Source: GCA-2731375 sp964344935 (GTDB lineage: Bacteria; Pseudomonadota; Alphaproteobacteria; GCA-2731375). Taken from it: DNA of 64,000 nucleotides. Position 1 is the first letter of the stretch, and the number at the start of each line of letters is the position of its first letter. The notes beneath the pieces were generated by a model. It saw nothing but the letters and a program-made list of their open reading frames with translations. It made no database searches and had not been told where the DNA came from. Shown piece after piece: positions 17,768-27,319 of the stretch. The position numbers and the translations under genes were made by a program. The stretch spans positions 558,001-622,000 of the forward strand of contig CAYFPL010000002.1 in the NCBI GenBank assembly GCA_964344935.1, given 5' to 3'.

Positions 17768-19372
17768 ATGACGGAGAATAGGATCCTGCAAGACCAACAA
17801 CGAACCAGACTGGCGCAATTATCAATCATTCGCCGAGAACTGTTGGCACCAGCCGAAACCATTGTCGGCCATGGCGAGATGCTGCGCGACGAGACGGCCA
17901 GCCGCGGATACAGCGAAATCGTTGGGGATCTTGAACGCATCGGAGCATCCGCGCGAAATCTTTATGACATCGTGGACCAACGGCTTAGTGGAGAAGCCAC
18001 GCACGAGCTGGTCCACGGTAGTGAATTGGAGGCGGCGCAAAAATCCCTGCGTCACGATCTCCGCAATCCGCTCAATGCCATCAAGGGCTATAGTGAGATG
18101 GCGCTGGAGGACCTTGAAGAACTGGGTGACGCAGACTTGAGCGCGGACCTCAGAATTCTGCTGGGCGAGGTCAACCAGCTGCTGTCACAACTGGACAGCA
18201 TTGTCGATTTTTCTCGTCTCGACGCGAGAGCCGAGCAGACGGAAGCAATAGCCCAAACCAGGGATATGATCTTTAGCTTAGGGCAAGATTTCCGTTCGGT
18301 TGGCGATATACAGAAAAAGACAGTTGAGCCTGGACGCATCCTCGTCGTTGACGATGTGGAAGCAAACCGCGATCTACTATCGCGTCGCCTCAGCCGTGAA
18401 GGTCATGATGTCACGGTCGCCAGCGGCGGCGTCACGGCATTGGAAAAATTGCAACAGGATGAATTTGATCTGGTGTTGCTCGATTTGATGATGCCGGACA
18501 TGAACGGCTTTGAAGTGTTAGCGCGGATGAAGGCTGACAACAACCTGCGCGACATACCGGCAATCATGGTTTCCGCCCTAAATGAGATGGACAGCGTTGT
18601 CCGCTGCATTGAAGCAGGTGCCGAGGATTACTTGCCCAAGCCTTTTGATCCGGTACTGTTACGCGCCCGCATCAACGCCTGCCTAGAGAAGAAACAATGG
18701 CGTGACCGCGAACATCTCTACCTCGATCAGTTGGAGGGGGAGAAAGCGAAAAACGAGAAACTGCTGCTTTCGATTCTGCCGCGGCAAGTCGTAGACCGCT
18801 TGAACGAAGGCGAGAAGATCATCGCCGACCGCTTCGACGATGTCAGTGTGCTGATTTCAGATCTGGTCGGCTTTACCGAGTTTTCCGCCGGCACGCCGCC
18901 GGCGGATCTGGTTGAATATCTGAACTGGTTGTTTTCCCACTTCGATGTTCTGGCCAGCGAACTCGGTGTCGAAAAGGTCAAGACCATCGGCGATGCCTAC
19001 ATGGTGGTGGCCGGCATGCCGCAGCCACGCCCCGACCATGCCGAAGCGGCGGCGCGCATGGCGCTTGGTATGTTGGAAGCACTGGCCAAGGTCAATGCGG
19101 AAATCGGCCAGAGCTTCCGAGCTCGTATCGGCATCCATTCCGGTCCCGTGGTCGCAGGCATAGTCGGCACCCACCGCTTTGTCTACGACGTCTGGGGTGA
19201 CACGGTGAATGTCGCCAGCCGCCTCGAAGGAAGCGCCTCGGCCAATCGGATACAGATCTCCGAATTGACTTCAAGGCTGCTACCGCCGGCCTTTTCACTC
19301 GAGCCAAGAGGCGAGATTGAAATAAAGGGCAAAGGCTTAATGAAAACGTATTTTCTCAATTCAGCGGGATAA
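17768..19372 (+). CDS. DHp-receiver-class III nucleotide cyclase fusion
   Basis: 534 residues. Residues about 85-165 form a dimerisation/His-phosphotransfer segment with H96 in LRHDLRNPLNAIKGYSEM, but no ATPase domain follows. A complete receiver comes next (about 195-310; D239 in LLDLMMP), then a linker helix and a class III cyclase domain (about 360-530). Metal-binding Asp residues are in SDLVGFTEF and GDAYMV; adenine-selecting Lys (KVKTIGD) and Asp (VYDVWGDTVNVASR) are present, pointing to cAMP. With a phosphorylatable His and Asp but no kinase activity, it should take phosphate from the neighbouring hybrid kinases and turn it into cyclic nucleotide (inference). It ends the cluster and is followed by a hairpin. 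Confidence 0.92.
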   Translation: MTENRILQDQQRTRLAQLSIIRRELLAPAETIVGHGEMLRDETASRGYSEIVGDLERIGASARNLYDIVDQRLSGEATHELVHGSELEAAQKSLRHDLRNPLNAIKGYSEMALEDLEELGDADLSADLRILLGEVNQLLSQLDSIVDFSRLDARAEQTEAIAQTRDMIFSLGQDFRSVGDIQKKTVEPGRILVVDDVEANRDLLSRRLSREGHDVTVASGGVTALEKLQQDEFDLVLLDLMMPDMNGFEVLARMKADNNLRDIPAIMVSALNEMDSVVRCIEAGAEDYLPKPFDPVLLRARINACLEKKQWRDREHLYLDQLEGEKAKNEKLLLSILPRQVVDRLNEGEKIIADRFDDVSVLISDLVGFTEFSAGTPPADLVEYLNWLFSHFDVLASELGVEKVKTIGDAYMVVAGMPQPRPDHAEAAARMALGMLEALAKVNAEIGQSFRARIGIHSGPVVAGIVGTHRFVYDVWGDTVNVASRLEGSASANRIQISELTSRLLPPAFSLEPRGEIEIKGKGLMKTYFLNSAG

Positions 19373-19412
19373 CGAGTTCTCGGCTTCTTCCGCTTGGGAA
19401 CTCGAGCATTTT
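19373..19412 (+). terminator. Stem-loop terminator candidate after the cyclase gene
   Basis: Inverted repeat cgagttctc / gggaactcg (one G-U pair, 14-base loop) directly after the cyclase stop, followed by agcatttt. It would close the + strand signalling cluster. Confidence 0.5.
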
Positions 19413-19517
19413 CCTGGGATCGCCTTATTTGGCGCCCGACCACAGAACCAAGTATTTCGGCCAAGAGTTGCCGACCTCTGCGAGACGGTCCGTTAGCACC
19501 TTCTGCTGTTCTTGGTG

Positions 19518-20387
19518 CTAGGCCGTTTGGACCGGGACAACCGGCTCCCGCCCGGCCACGGTACAGCGGCGCATGACACGGGGATAGCGTTCGATCGCGT
19601 AGTCAGTCAAACGATGCAAGGTGGTGCGATTGTCCCAGATCAGAAGGTCGCCTTGTCGCCATTGGTGCCGGTAGACATTGCCGACCGCCGTCAAACTGTC
19701 TTCGAGCGCGCGAATATGCGCGCGGCTGGCTTCAACAGGCTGGCCGTCGATATGGGATGCATGTCCGCCCAGAAATACGGAGCGTCGGCCATCGTCGTGT
19801 TGCCGTATCATCGGATGAACCACATCCGGAACGCGTGCAAGCTCCTCGGCACTCATAGGTTCCAGTTTCCCAGGATTCGCCGAGCGGCTATATGCGTATG
19901 AATGGACGACCCGTTGCTGCTCGAGCGCCCTGCGGTCGTCCTCGTCCAAACTGTCGTACGCGGCGATCATATTCGCGAACTCGGTATCGCCATTTTCGGG
20001 CGGCACCGTAACAGCATAAAGGATCGTGGCGAGGCAGGGAATTTCCCGAAAGCTGCTATCGGTATGCCACCGGGATGTGCCGCGTAGAAAGACGGCCTGG
20101 GGGTCGTCCCGGTTAGGCAGGCTGCCATCCGGCCTCACGTTGGAGAGATTGAAGATCTCGGGATATTCGGGGTGCCGCTTCTCTGGTTCGGGCAAGATTT
20201 CCAGGGTGCCAAAGTTCTTGCAGAAACGGACAAATTCTTCATCCGTCAGGGCCTGATCGCGGAACAGCAAGACCTGCCAGCGACCTAGGGCCGCCTGAAG
20301 TTCATCGGCAATTTGTGTTCCGTCATCAGCGCAGTCGATGTCAGTAACCGATGCGCCGAGAGATGCGTGAAGAGGGGTGAATTCCAA
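19518..20387 (-). CDS. TauD/TfdA family Fe(II)/2-oxoglutarate dioxygenase
   Basis: 289 residues. The iron triad is H108 and D110 in RWHTDSSF and H258 in TTLHR, with the 2-oxoglutarate-binding Arg in RVMRRCTV (270-274). The fold starts with the usual TPLHASLGASVTDID. Family members release sulfite from taurine or cleave aryloxyalkanoates; the substrate here cannot be assigned. The frame begins with TTG at 20387; no better start is visible nearby. An amine oxidase gene lies upstream on the same strand (118-base gap), so the pair may degrade one amine- or sulfonate-containing compound (inference). Confidence 0.92.
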   Translation of the reverse strand: MEFTPLHASLGASVTDIDCADDGTQIADELQAALGRWQVLLFRDQALTDEEFVRFCKNFGTLEILPEPEKRHPEYPEIFNLSNVRPDGSLPNRDDPQAVFLRGTSRWHTDSSFREIPCLATILYAVTVPPENGDTEFANMIAAYDSLDEDDRRALEQQRVVHSYAYSRSANPGKLEPMSAEELARVPDVVHPMIRQHDDGRRSVFLGGHASHIDGQPVEASRAHIRALEDSLTAVGNVYRHQWRQGDLLIWDNRTTLHRLTDYAIERYPRVMRRCTVAGREPVVPVQTA

Positions 20388-20505
20388 TTTGGGCCGCTCA
20401 AATCATGTTGCACTGAACGCAAACACTAGCAACGGTGATCGCCCTAGACCATGCGCAAATTCAGATCGCCCCCAAATGTTTGCCAATTTGATCTCTTGGC
20501 CTCTC

Positions 20506-21918
20506 TTATTCGTCTTGCGACGGCGGTGGGGTCAAGCCACCTGGCACCATGGTGCTCAAGGCTTGCGTGATCGCATCCGGGCGACGGCCGGCGTCTTCCA
20601 ATCGGGTCCGCCGCTTGACCGCGGTACTGACGACTTTGGAGCCGAGATAGCGAACCGGCTCCGGCGGCAGGAATACCGTTGGCTTGTCGCGCAGGACCAG
20701 CGGGGTCTCGGACCATTCGTCGTCCCGGTCCAGCGCCAGGGACGCGAGGATCCGCCCGCCGGTGTATGACGGCCCGACGCCGTTACCGTTGTAGCCGTGG
20801 CCATAGAAGATCCGTGGACAGTCATGCAGCCGGCCGAAATAGGGCATGCCGTTGACGGTTCGACAGGCCGGCCCTTGCCAGGCAGCGGCGATCGGCACGC
20901 CTTTGAGTTCGGGGTAGAGGCGTACGACACGGTCGTGGACTTCCGGGCTTCGTTCGCTCTTGCTATCAAAGCGATCGCCGACCCGGCCCGCGAAGGGAAT
21001 TTTGCCACCGCCCTTGCCCAGGCTCAGGCGCCCGTCCGGCGTGGTGCGGTAATAGTCCACCGCCAGCCGGGAATCCGAGATCGCCAATCCATCGCTATAG
21101 CCCAAGCGCGCGAGCAACTCCGGCACCGGTTCGGTGATTACAGCATCGACCCCAATCGGCAGCAGCGCCCTGCGAAAATCCGGCAGTTCATGTGCCCAGG
21201 CATTGAGCGCGAGCACGACACTCGACGCCTTCACAGAGCCGCGCGCGGTGCGGACCACCGGCTCGGCGTCTCGCACCAGCTCGGTCATGGGGCTTTGCTC
21301 GTAAATGAAAACGCCACGTTCGGCCGCGACCCGGGCCAGACCACGCGCCAGCTTCGCGGGCTGAAGTGTGGCTATGCCGGCCTCGAAGACACCGGCTATA
21401 TGCAATTGCGACCCGGACCGCTGCTGCACCTCCTCCCGCGAGAGCGCCTCAAAGGGATGCAGACCATGTTTATCGAGGATCTCAGTGGTCGACCTCCACG
21501 CATCCATTTGCGCGGCATTCGTGGCTGTCCAAAGCCAGCCGTCCATTCGATATTCCGCATCAATCCCATGCTCTTCGCAGAACGTTCCGATGCGCTTCAC
21601 ACCGTCGGCGAAGGCGCGCAAAAGGCGCACGCCTTCCTGGGCGCCAGCCAGGGGGAGAACTCCCGTGGCTTTGCTCATCCAGCTCATGCAGAAACCGCCG
21701 TTCCGGCCGCTGGCACCGCCGCCGCAAAGATCACGTTCAATGATGACGACACGGACGGAGGGATCCAGTTCCGTGATGTACAGCGCCGTCCAAAGGCCCG
21801 TGAAACCGCCCCCCACGATACAGACGTCGGCCGCGATATCCTGCTCAAGCGGCCGCGCGGCGGGCGGCGCTTCGGAAAGGGCCTGTTTCAGCCAATAGGA
21901 ACGATTTGGCTCCGACAC
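20506..21918 (-). CDS. FAD-dependent amine/amino-acid oxidase (DAO family, PuuB-like)
   Basis: 470 residues from a GTG at 21918 that has an excellent RBS (ggaggtgtagcctc). The Rossmann FAD motif is VCIVGGGFTGLWTAL, followed by the ADP-ribose strand end IIERDLCGGGASGRNGG. The C-terminus has the DAO pattern MPYFGRL...YGHGYNGNGVG. This is the layout of gamma-glutamylputrescine oxidase-type enzymes, which oxidise a secondary or primary amine to aldehyde and peroxide. The exact amine is unknown. An in-frame ATG at 21942 would add eight residues but lacks a ribosome site. Confidence 0.88.
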   Translation of the reverse strand: MSEPNRSYWLKQALSEAPPAARPLEQDIAADVCIVGGGFTGLWTALYITELDPSVRVVIIERDLCGGGASGRNGGFCMSWMSKATGVLPLAGAQEGVRLLRAFADGVKRIGTFCEEHGIDAEYRMDGWLWTATNAAQMDAWRSTTEILDKHGLHPFEALSREEVQQRSGSQLHIAGVFEAGIATLQPAKLARGLARVAAERGVFIYEQSPMTELVRDAEPVVRTARGSVKASSVVLALNAWAHELPDFRRALLPIGVDAVITEPVPELLARLGYSDGLAISDSRLAVDYYRTTPDGRLSLGKGGGKIPFAGRVGDRFDSKSERSPEVHDRVVRLYPELKGVPIAAAWQGPACRTVNGMPYFGRLHDCPRIFYGHGYNGNGVGPSYTGGRILASLALDRDDEWSETPLVLRDKPTVFLPPEPVRYLGSKVVSTAVKRRTRLEDAGRRPDAITQALSTMVPGGLTPPPSQDE

Positions 21919-22196
21919 GAGGCTACACCTCCAATCAAACATGGATCGCTGGATTGTTGCAAACTGGACCCTTTCTGCCTAGTTGAAGCAGGTCCTATCC
22001 GCCAAGCTCGTAAACAATTGAACAGCGGTCATAGGCGACGCGGCGGACGATCATTTTTTTCCTGCCGCTGTCCGCCATTCCAGCTTCGCTTTTTCTAATG
22101 CGTCATGCGCCGGCTCGGATTATTGCGGCATGGCGAATATTGCGACGGCAACAGCTCATATTGCAGGTACACAGCCTCCGGCCCTACATTGGAGGT

Positions 22197-22742
22197 ATGC
22201 TAACGCTTGTCACCGTGATGGATAGATTGACGTCAGCACCTCATTGCCGGAAATTTGTCGAAGTCTGGCAACAGTGGCGCGGCGCTAAATTGATCCCGGA
22301 CAGGTCCGACGTTGATCCGGTCATGCTTAGGGCGTCAATGGCGGCAATCTCCATCCTACAGGTCCGATCACCGGATCAAGTCATTCGGCGAATGTCTTCT
22401 TCCGCTTTCGTCGAGTTTACCGGACGCAGAAGAGACGGCGAAAACATGGTCCACCTTGCGCCGCCGGAACAAAGAGAGGAACGCATCCTCCGGCATCAGA
22501 ACATAATCAATGTCCCGTGCGGGGCCCGGCTGTCCCGAGAGGCTGTCAGCAAGTCCGGCGCCGTAGGAACGCTGGAAGCCGTTCTATTGCCGGTCTCAAA
22601 CGACAAGGTGCCGGACCAGCCCTTCATCTATGTGGGTCAGGATTTTCGCAGGACGGACAGGTGGGAACTCGATGAGGTTTCTAGCGATGTCGAATTGGCA
22701 AGCGACTTCGAGTACATCGATATTGGCGCCGGTGTGCCGTAG
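22197..22742 (+). CDS. PAS-fold protein (PAS_5 type)
   Basis: About 181 residues containing the PAS_5 pattern common in alphaproteobacteria: FVEVWQQWRGAKLIPDRSDVDP near the start, then MSSSAFVEFTGRRRDGEN, a GxV/LEAVLLPVSND stretch and a C-terminal DFRRTDRW. These proteins are usually free-standing and of unknown role. The start is uncertain: ATG 22197 sits directly on ggaggt, ATG 22218 lacks an RBS, and an upstream start at 22098 would add 33 unconserved residues. It is divergent from the amine oxidase gene. Confidence 0.65.
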   Translation: MLTLVTVMDRLTSAPHCRKFVEVWQQWRGAKLIPDRSDVDPVMLRASMAAISILQVRSPDQVIRRMSSSAFVEFTGRRRDGENMVHLAPPEQREERILRHQNIINVPCGARLSREAVSKSGAVGTLEAVLLPVSNDKVPDQPFIYVGQDFRRTDRWELDEVSSDVELASDFEYIDIGAGVP

Positions 22743-22920
22743 GAATTACGCTTTCAAACAGCCCTAGACCCCAAGCATCCGCTGTGGGCGTTCGTCGCTT
22801 GCCGTAATCGGGTCAACGGCGTCGATGCGAGTTCAGGCCGCAGATATCCGATGCCTAAACGAATCTCCGGCTTTGGCGAAAATGCGTCTATTCTTTGCTT
22901 GGCAGCGAAAGAAGGAACAC

Positions 22921-23298
22921 ATGATGGCCACGACACCGCGCGATGCGATTTCGCAACACATGGATGCGGTTAACGGCGGGCCGATCGAAGTCATGATAGA
23001 TGAGCACCGTTTTCCTTTCACACACCTTTTTCCCGACGGACGCGTGGTCCATTGGCCGACAGCGGAGGACTTCCAGGCACCTGACTTCGCTTTGGCCGCC
23101 GATTGGCACCACAGCACACTGGAATCTGCTCGTGAGATCATGTCGCCGCCGCATGCGGTTACATTCTTGGTGGAATTCTCAAGACGGCGATCGGATGACA
23201 GCATAATTGCGCACTATGAAGCAGTTTGGATTGCAACCTGTATCGATGGCGACTGGAAGGTGCAGTTCCGGCACGGTGCCTCAAAGAAGACCATGTGA
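22921..23298 (+). CDS. NTF2/SnoaL-like small protein
   Basis: 125 residues starting at ATG 22921 behind gaaggaaca. It has the alpha-beta cone layout of SnoaL/NTF2-like proteins: an early helix with MDAVNGGPIE, a middle stretch of HSTLESAREIM and C-terminal strands with HYEAVWIATCIDGDWKVQFRHG. Such proteins are small-molecule isomerases or binding partners; nothing points to a specific ligand. It comes 184 bases before a DUF1989 gene on the same strand. Confidence 0.65.
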   Translation: MMATTPRDAISQHMDAVNGGPIEVMIDEHRFPFTHLFPDGRVVHWPTAEDFQAPDFALAADWHHSTLESAREIMSPPHAVTFLVEFSRRRSDDSIIAHYEAVWIATCIDGDWKVQFRHGASKKTM

Positions 23299-23482
23299 GA
23301 ATTGGCGCGCCGAGTACTAAGTCGACGTGGCCGCTATCTTTCTATTGCCCGGTCTTCGCACGTACCGCGTCATCCGGTATCGTGTCGAGTACGTGTTACA
23401 TTCAATGATGCGCATGGCAGAAGACTCGATGTGCCCCGTGTCACAAGAGGCGCCGCGATCGCCAGGTGCGGCGCCGGGAGCA

Positions 23483-24085
23483 ATGAAGATGGGACAGAAA
23501 ATCGAAATCCCGGCACGTCGGGGCAAGGCTGCCCATGTACAGGCCGGCCAATCGGTCAAAGTGATCAATACCCACGGCACCCAAGTGGTCGACACCTGGG
23601 CCTTCAATGCCGCGGAGCTTGGGGAGTTCATGTCCATGGAGGCGACCCGGGCGACAATCCTGAAACTGATCCCTTCGGTGGGCGATGCTCTCTACACCAA
23701 CAACCGCCGGGCGATCCTGACGGTGATGGAGGATACCTCGCCCGGCATCCACGACACCCTGATCGCCGCCTGTGACCGGCACCGCTATACGTTGTTGGGG
23801 GTAGAGGGCTACCACGACAATTGCACCGATAACCTGAGCGCCGCCATGGCCGAGCTGGGCCTCAAGGAACCGGAAACGCCAAGTCCGCTCAACATGTTCA
23901 TGAACATCCCATGGACAGAGGACGGCGCGCTCAGCTTCGAAGAGACTGTGAGCCGCCCGGGCGACTATGTGGTGCTGCGGGCGGAAATGGACCTGATCAT
24001 CGCCTTTTCCGCCTGCCCACAGGACATCCTTCCCATCAACGGCCGGACGGGCACCGTCGTCGAGTGTCATTTCGAAATCGACTAG
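23483..24085 (+). CDS. DUF1989 protein (urea carboxylase-associated family)
   Basis: 200 residues from ATG 23483 (MKMGQKIEIPARRG), behind gggagca; other in-frame starts exist upstream to 23327. The family pattern is clear: GKAAHVQAGQSVKVINTHGTQVVDTWAF, then SMEATRA, a GYHDNCTDN segment with Cys, and a final SRPGDYVVLRAEMDLIIAFSACPQDI. DUF1989 proteins accompany urea carboxylase or amine catabolism; some are aminomethyltransferase-like or guanidine-related. No such partner is adjacent here, so the role remains open. Confidence 0.88.
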   Translation: MKMGQKIEIPARRGKAAHVQAGQSVKVINTHGTQVVDTWAFNAAELGEFMSMEATRATILKLIPSVGDALYTNNRRAILTVMEDTSPGIHDTLIAACDRHRYTLLGVEGYHDNCTDNLSAAMAELGLKEPETPSPLNMFMNIPWTEDGALSFEETVSRPGDYVVLRAEMDLIIAFSACPQDILPINGRTGTVVECHFEID

Positions 24086-24150
24086 GTTGCATGGAGATCT
24101 TCGCGCCGTGCAGATTGGCCTCTAAGCAATCCTGCCTTTGCTTACTCCGG

Positions 24151-25308
24151 CTAGAACCCCATTTGCCGGCTGGCCAGGTCCTTCATGATTTCGGCCGAAC
24201 CGCCGCCGATCGCCATGACTTTGGTTTCACGATAGATGCGCTCCACCTTGCCGCCGCGCATATAACCAGCACCGCCCAGAATCTGCATGGCCTCGTTTGC
24301 GCAGAATTCCATCGTCGAGGTGGCATGCACCTTCAACATGCAGACGTCGGCGACCACGCGTTCGCCCTGCATATCCCGCCAAGTTAGGTCTTCCAGATAG
24401 GACACACCGCTGTTGATGCGCATGGCCATGTCCACCAGCTTGTGGCGGATAACCTGGTTTTCGATCAAGGGCTTGCCAAACGTGTGGCGCTCTCTGGCAT
24501 AGCTCGTGGCTTCATCCAGGCAAACCTGCGCATAGCCAAGAGCACCCGCCGACATGCCCAGGCGCTCGTAATTGAAGTTATGCATGATCGCCTTGAAGCC
24601 CTGGTTTTCCTCGCCAATCAGATTGGCGGCGGGGACGCGGACGTCGTCAAAGTAAAGCGCCGCGGTGTCGGAGGCCCACCAGCCCATTTTCTTCAACTTG
24701 CTGCGTTCGAAGCCCGGCCGATCCCGTTCAATCAAAAGCAGGGAGATACCGCCCAAGCCCTCGCCCCCGGTGCGCACCGCCACGGTGTAATAATCGGCGC
24801 GATAGCCGGAGGTGATGAAAATCTTTTGGCCGTTGACCACATAATCATCCCCATCGCGCCGGGCCGTGGTCCGAAGCCGCGCCACATCCGATCCCCCCGA
24901 CGGCTCGGTCACGGCAAGGGCGGCGATTTTCTCGCCCGCCAGGACGCTGGGCAGCACCCGCGCCTTCAACTCCTCGGACCCGAACTGGCTCAAATGCGGC
25001 GTGCCGATGGTGTGGCTCATCAGGGAAGCATTGACACCCCCCGCTCCCGCCCGGGTTAATTCCTGTGAAGCGATGACGCTGTAGAAACGGTCACAAGGTA
25101 TACCGCCATATTCTTCCGGATAACCCAGTTGCAGCAAGCCTACTTCCGCCGCCTTCTTGTAAAGCTCTCTGGGAAATTCCTCCGCCTCGTCCCATTCGGC
25201 GGCGTAGGGCTCGATCTCCCGCTCCACGAAACGGCGCATGGTGTCGCGAAAGGCATGGTGTTCGTCGGTGTAATAAGGGCTGCGCCGCTGATTGGGGATA
25301 TCGTTCAT
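24151..25308 (-). CDS. Acyl-CoA dehydrogenase
   Basis: 385 residues from ATG 25308 (MNDIPNQRRSPYYTDEH) preceded by ggag. It has the three ACAD regions: helical N-domain, the FAD-binding AVTEPSGGSDVA and IFITSGYRADYYTVAVRTG strand segments, and the C-terminal helices with QILGGAGYMRGGKVERIYRETK. The usual MCAD-type catalytic Glu near the C-terminus (YEGT) is replaced by AIGGGSAEIM, so the base must lie elsewhere, as in isovaleryl-CoA-type enzymes. It oxidises acyl-CoA to enoyl-CoA. The carboxylase alpha subunit gene lies 25 bases upstream on the same strand, suggesting branched-chain acyl-CoA breakdown. Confidence 0.95.
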   Translation of the reverse strand: MNDIPNQRRSPYYTDEHHAFRDTMRRFVEREIEPYAAEWDEAEEFPRELYKKAAEVGLLQLGYPEEYGGIPCDRFYSVIASQELTRAGAGGVNASLMSHTIGTPHLSQFGSEELKARVLPSVLAGEKIAALAVTEPSGGSDVARLRTTARRDGDDYVVNGQKIFITSGYRADYYTVAVRTGGEGLGGISLLLIERDRPGFERSKLKKMGWWASDTAALYFDDVRVPAANLIGEENQGFKAIMHNFNYERLGMSAGALGYAQVCLDEATSYARERHTFGKPLIENQVIRHKLVDMAMRINSGVSYLEDLTWRDMQGERVVADVCMLKVHATSTMEFCANEAMQILGGAGYMRGGKVERIYRETKVMAIGGGSAEIMKDLASRQMGF

Positions 25309-25333
25309 CGGGAATACTCCGTTTCGCGGGCTC

Positions 25334-27289
25334 CTACTCGGCGGCCTCCGCCCCATTGGCACTGACCGCCGCCAGCAACTGTTTCGGCTCTACCTGATCG
25401 CCTTCAGCAACGGCGATCTGCTCGACGATACCGTCACCTGGCGCCTTGATCTCATGCTCCATCTTCATGGCTTCCAAGACCAGCAGCACCTGACCCTTGG
25501 CGACTTCATCACCGGCACCCACCTTGATGGCGACGATGCGGCCGGCCATAGGGGCGGCCAGACGTCCGTCGCCATCTCGCTCCCTGGCGGCCGCCATTTC
25601 CGGCGTGAACTCCAGGAACTGATGACTGTTGCCGGCGAGATCAAGATACAGATCGTCGCCATGAAACGCATAATCGGCCGAACGCACCACACCATGGCAT
25701 TCAAAGCGCACCTGTCCGTCAGCTGCTTCCAACAGGGCGAGCTCGATAGCGACCTCATCCGGCAAGATCACCCGAAAACCGTTTGGCGAGGCGAGAATGC
25801 GGCAAGCGGTTTGTTGCTCCGCGAAACGCAGGTCGATGGAAACCGCAAAATCCGTCGCCGATCGCCAGCCATGCCGGTCGCCGGCACTGTGGCGATAGAT
25901 CAGGACCGCGGCGAGGGCCTGGGTCATGGCATCCGGCAGCGGACGCTCCAGATTGGGAAAATATGTGGGGATAAACGCCGTGGTCGCGCTGCCGTCGGCA
26001 AAATTCTCATGGCCAAGCACGTCCATCAGGAAACGGCGGTTATTGGGCAGTCCCAATAGCACGGTCTCCCCCAATCCCCGCACCAGGCGCCGGCGGGCCT
26101 CCTCCCGGTTCCGGCCATGGGCGATGACCTTTGCCACCATTGGATCATAAAAGGGCGATATCTCCTGACCCTCGGCGATGCCTGTATCCACCCGCACGTC
26201 CGATGACGGCCGCCAGGCCACGACCTTGCCTGTTTGCGGCAGAAAGTCCGCGTAGGGATCTTCGGCATAGAGGCGCACCTCGATGGCGTGACCTTGGAAT
26301 TCAACTTCGTCTTGGGTCAAGGGCAGCACACCGCCAGCCGCGACATCCAGTTGCCAGGCGACCAAATCCAGGCCCGTAATCATCTCCGTCACCGGGTGCT
26401 CGACCTGTAATCGCGTGTTCATCTCCAGGAAATAGAACGCACCGTCGGCGCCAAGCAGGAATTCCACAGTACCCGCCCCCACATAGCCGATGGCCTGGGC
26501 CGCTGCTACCGCCGCCCCGCCCATGCGCGCGCGAAGGGCATCGTCCACGGCAGGCGAAGGGGCTTCTTCCACCACCTTCTGATGGCGGCGCTGGATAGAA
26601 CAGTCACGCTCGCCCAAATGTAGGCAGTTTCCGTGGCTGTCGGCGAATACCTGGATCTCAACATGCCGCGGTTCGATTACCGCCTTTTCCAGGATCAATT
26701 CGCCGGAGCCGAAGGCATTCTCGGCCTCGGAACGGGCCCCCGTGATGGCCGCCGACAGTTCCTCGGCCGCTTCCACCAGACGCATACCGCGCCCGCCGCC
26801 GCCCGCCGCGGCTTTTACCATCAAGGGGAAACCGATTGTCTCGCCCTGCGCCCGCAGAACTTCGTCATCCTGTTCCGCGCCGCTGTATCCGGGCACACAC
26901 GGTACATCCGCATCCGCCATGCGCAGCTTGGCCAGCCGCTTGTTGCCCATCAGGTCAATGGCCTCAGCACCAGGGCCGATAAAGGTCAAGCCGGCATCCG
27001 AGCAAGCCTTGGCGAAGGCCGCATTCTCCGCCAGGAAACCATAACCGGGGTGCACGGCATCCGCGCCCGTCCGGGTCGCCGCGTCGAGAATGGCAGACAT
27101 GTTCAGGTAGGACTCCGCAACTGGCGCCGCGCCGATGCACACGGCTATATCCGCCATCCGGACATGAGGTGCATCCCTGTCCGCTTCTGAATAGACGGCA
27201 ACGGTTTCATAGCCCAGGTCATGGGCCGTGGCCATGATGCGGCAGGCAATTTCGCCGCGGTTGGCGATCAGTACTTTGGTAAAGGCCAT
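25334..27289 (-). CDS. Biotin-dependent acyl-CoA carboxylase alpha subunit (biotin carboxylase plus carrier domain)
   Basis: 651 residues. The N-terminal biotin carboxylase has the usual KVLIANRGEIACRI start, the ATP-grasp loop KAAAGGGGRGMR and GAGTVEFLLG; a BT linker domain follows, and the C-terminal carrier ends with biotinyl Lys609 in EAMKMEHEIKAP. This is the layout of the alpha subunits of methylcrotonyl-, propionyl- or geranyl-CoA carboxylase. No carboxyltransferase beta subunit lies in the window, which is unusual since mccB or pccB normally sits beside it. With an acyl-CoA dehydrogenase downstream and an SDR upstream (30 bases), leucine or isoprenoid breakdown is plausible. Confidence 0.93.
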   Translation of the reverse strand: MAFTKVLIANRGEIACRIMATAHDLGYETVAVYSEADRDAPHVRMADIAVCIGAAPVAESYLNMSAILDAATRTGADAVHPGYGFLAENAAFAKACSDAGLTFIGPGAEAIDLMGNKRLAKLRMADADVPCVPGYSGAEQDDEVLRAQGETIGFPLMVKAAAGGGGRGMRLVEAAEELSAAITGARSEAENAFGSGELILEKAVIEPRHVEIQVFADSHGNCLHLGERDCSIQRRHQKVVEEAPSPAVDDALRARMGGAAVAAAQAIGYVGAGTVEFLLGADGAFYFLEMNTRLQVEHPVTEMITGLDLVAWQLDVAAGGVLPLTQDEVEFQGHAIEVRLYAEDPYADFLPQTGKVVAWRPSSDVRVDTGIAEGQEISPFYDPMVAKVIAHGRNREEARRRLVRGLGETVLLGLPNNRRFLMDVLGHENFADGSATTAFIPTYFPNLERPLPDAMTQALAAVLIYRHSAGDRHGWRSATDFAVSIDLRFAEQQTACRILASPNGFRVILPDEVAIELALLEAADGQVRFECHGVVRSADYAFHGDDLYLDLAGNSHQFLEFTPEMAAARERDGDGRLAAPMAGRIVAIKVGAGDEVAKGQVLLVLEAMKMEHEIKAPGDGIVEQIAVAEGDQVEPKQLLAAVSANGAEAAE

Positions 27290-27319
27290 GTGGTACGAAG
27301 TCCTCTAAATCGACGGCCG

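Noticed and set aside
20797..22098. 433-codon frame antisense to the amine oxidase
   Set aside because: No domain features and entirely covered by a well-supported FAD enzyme gene.
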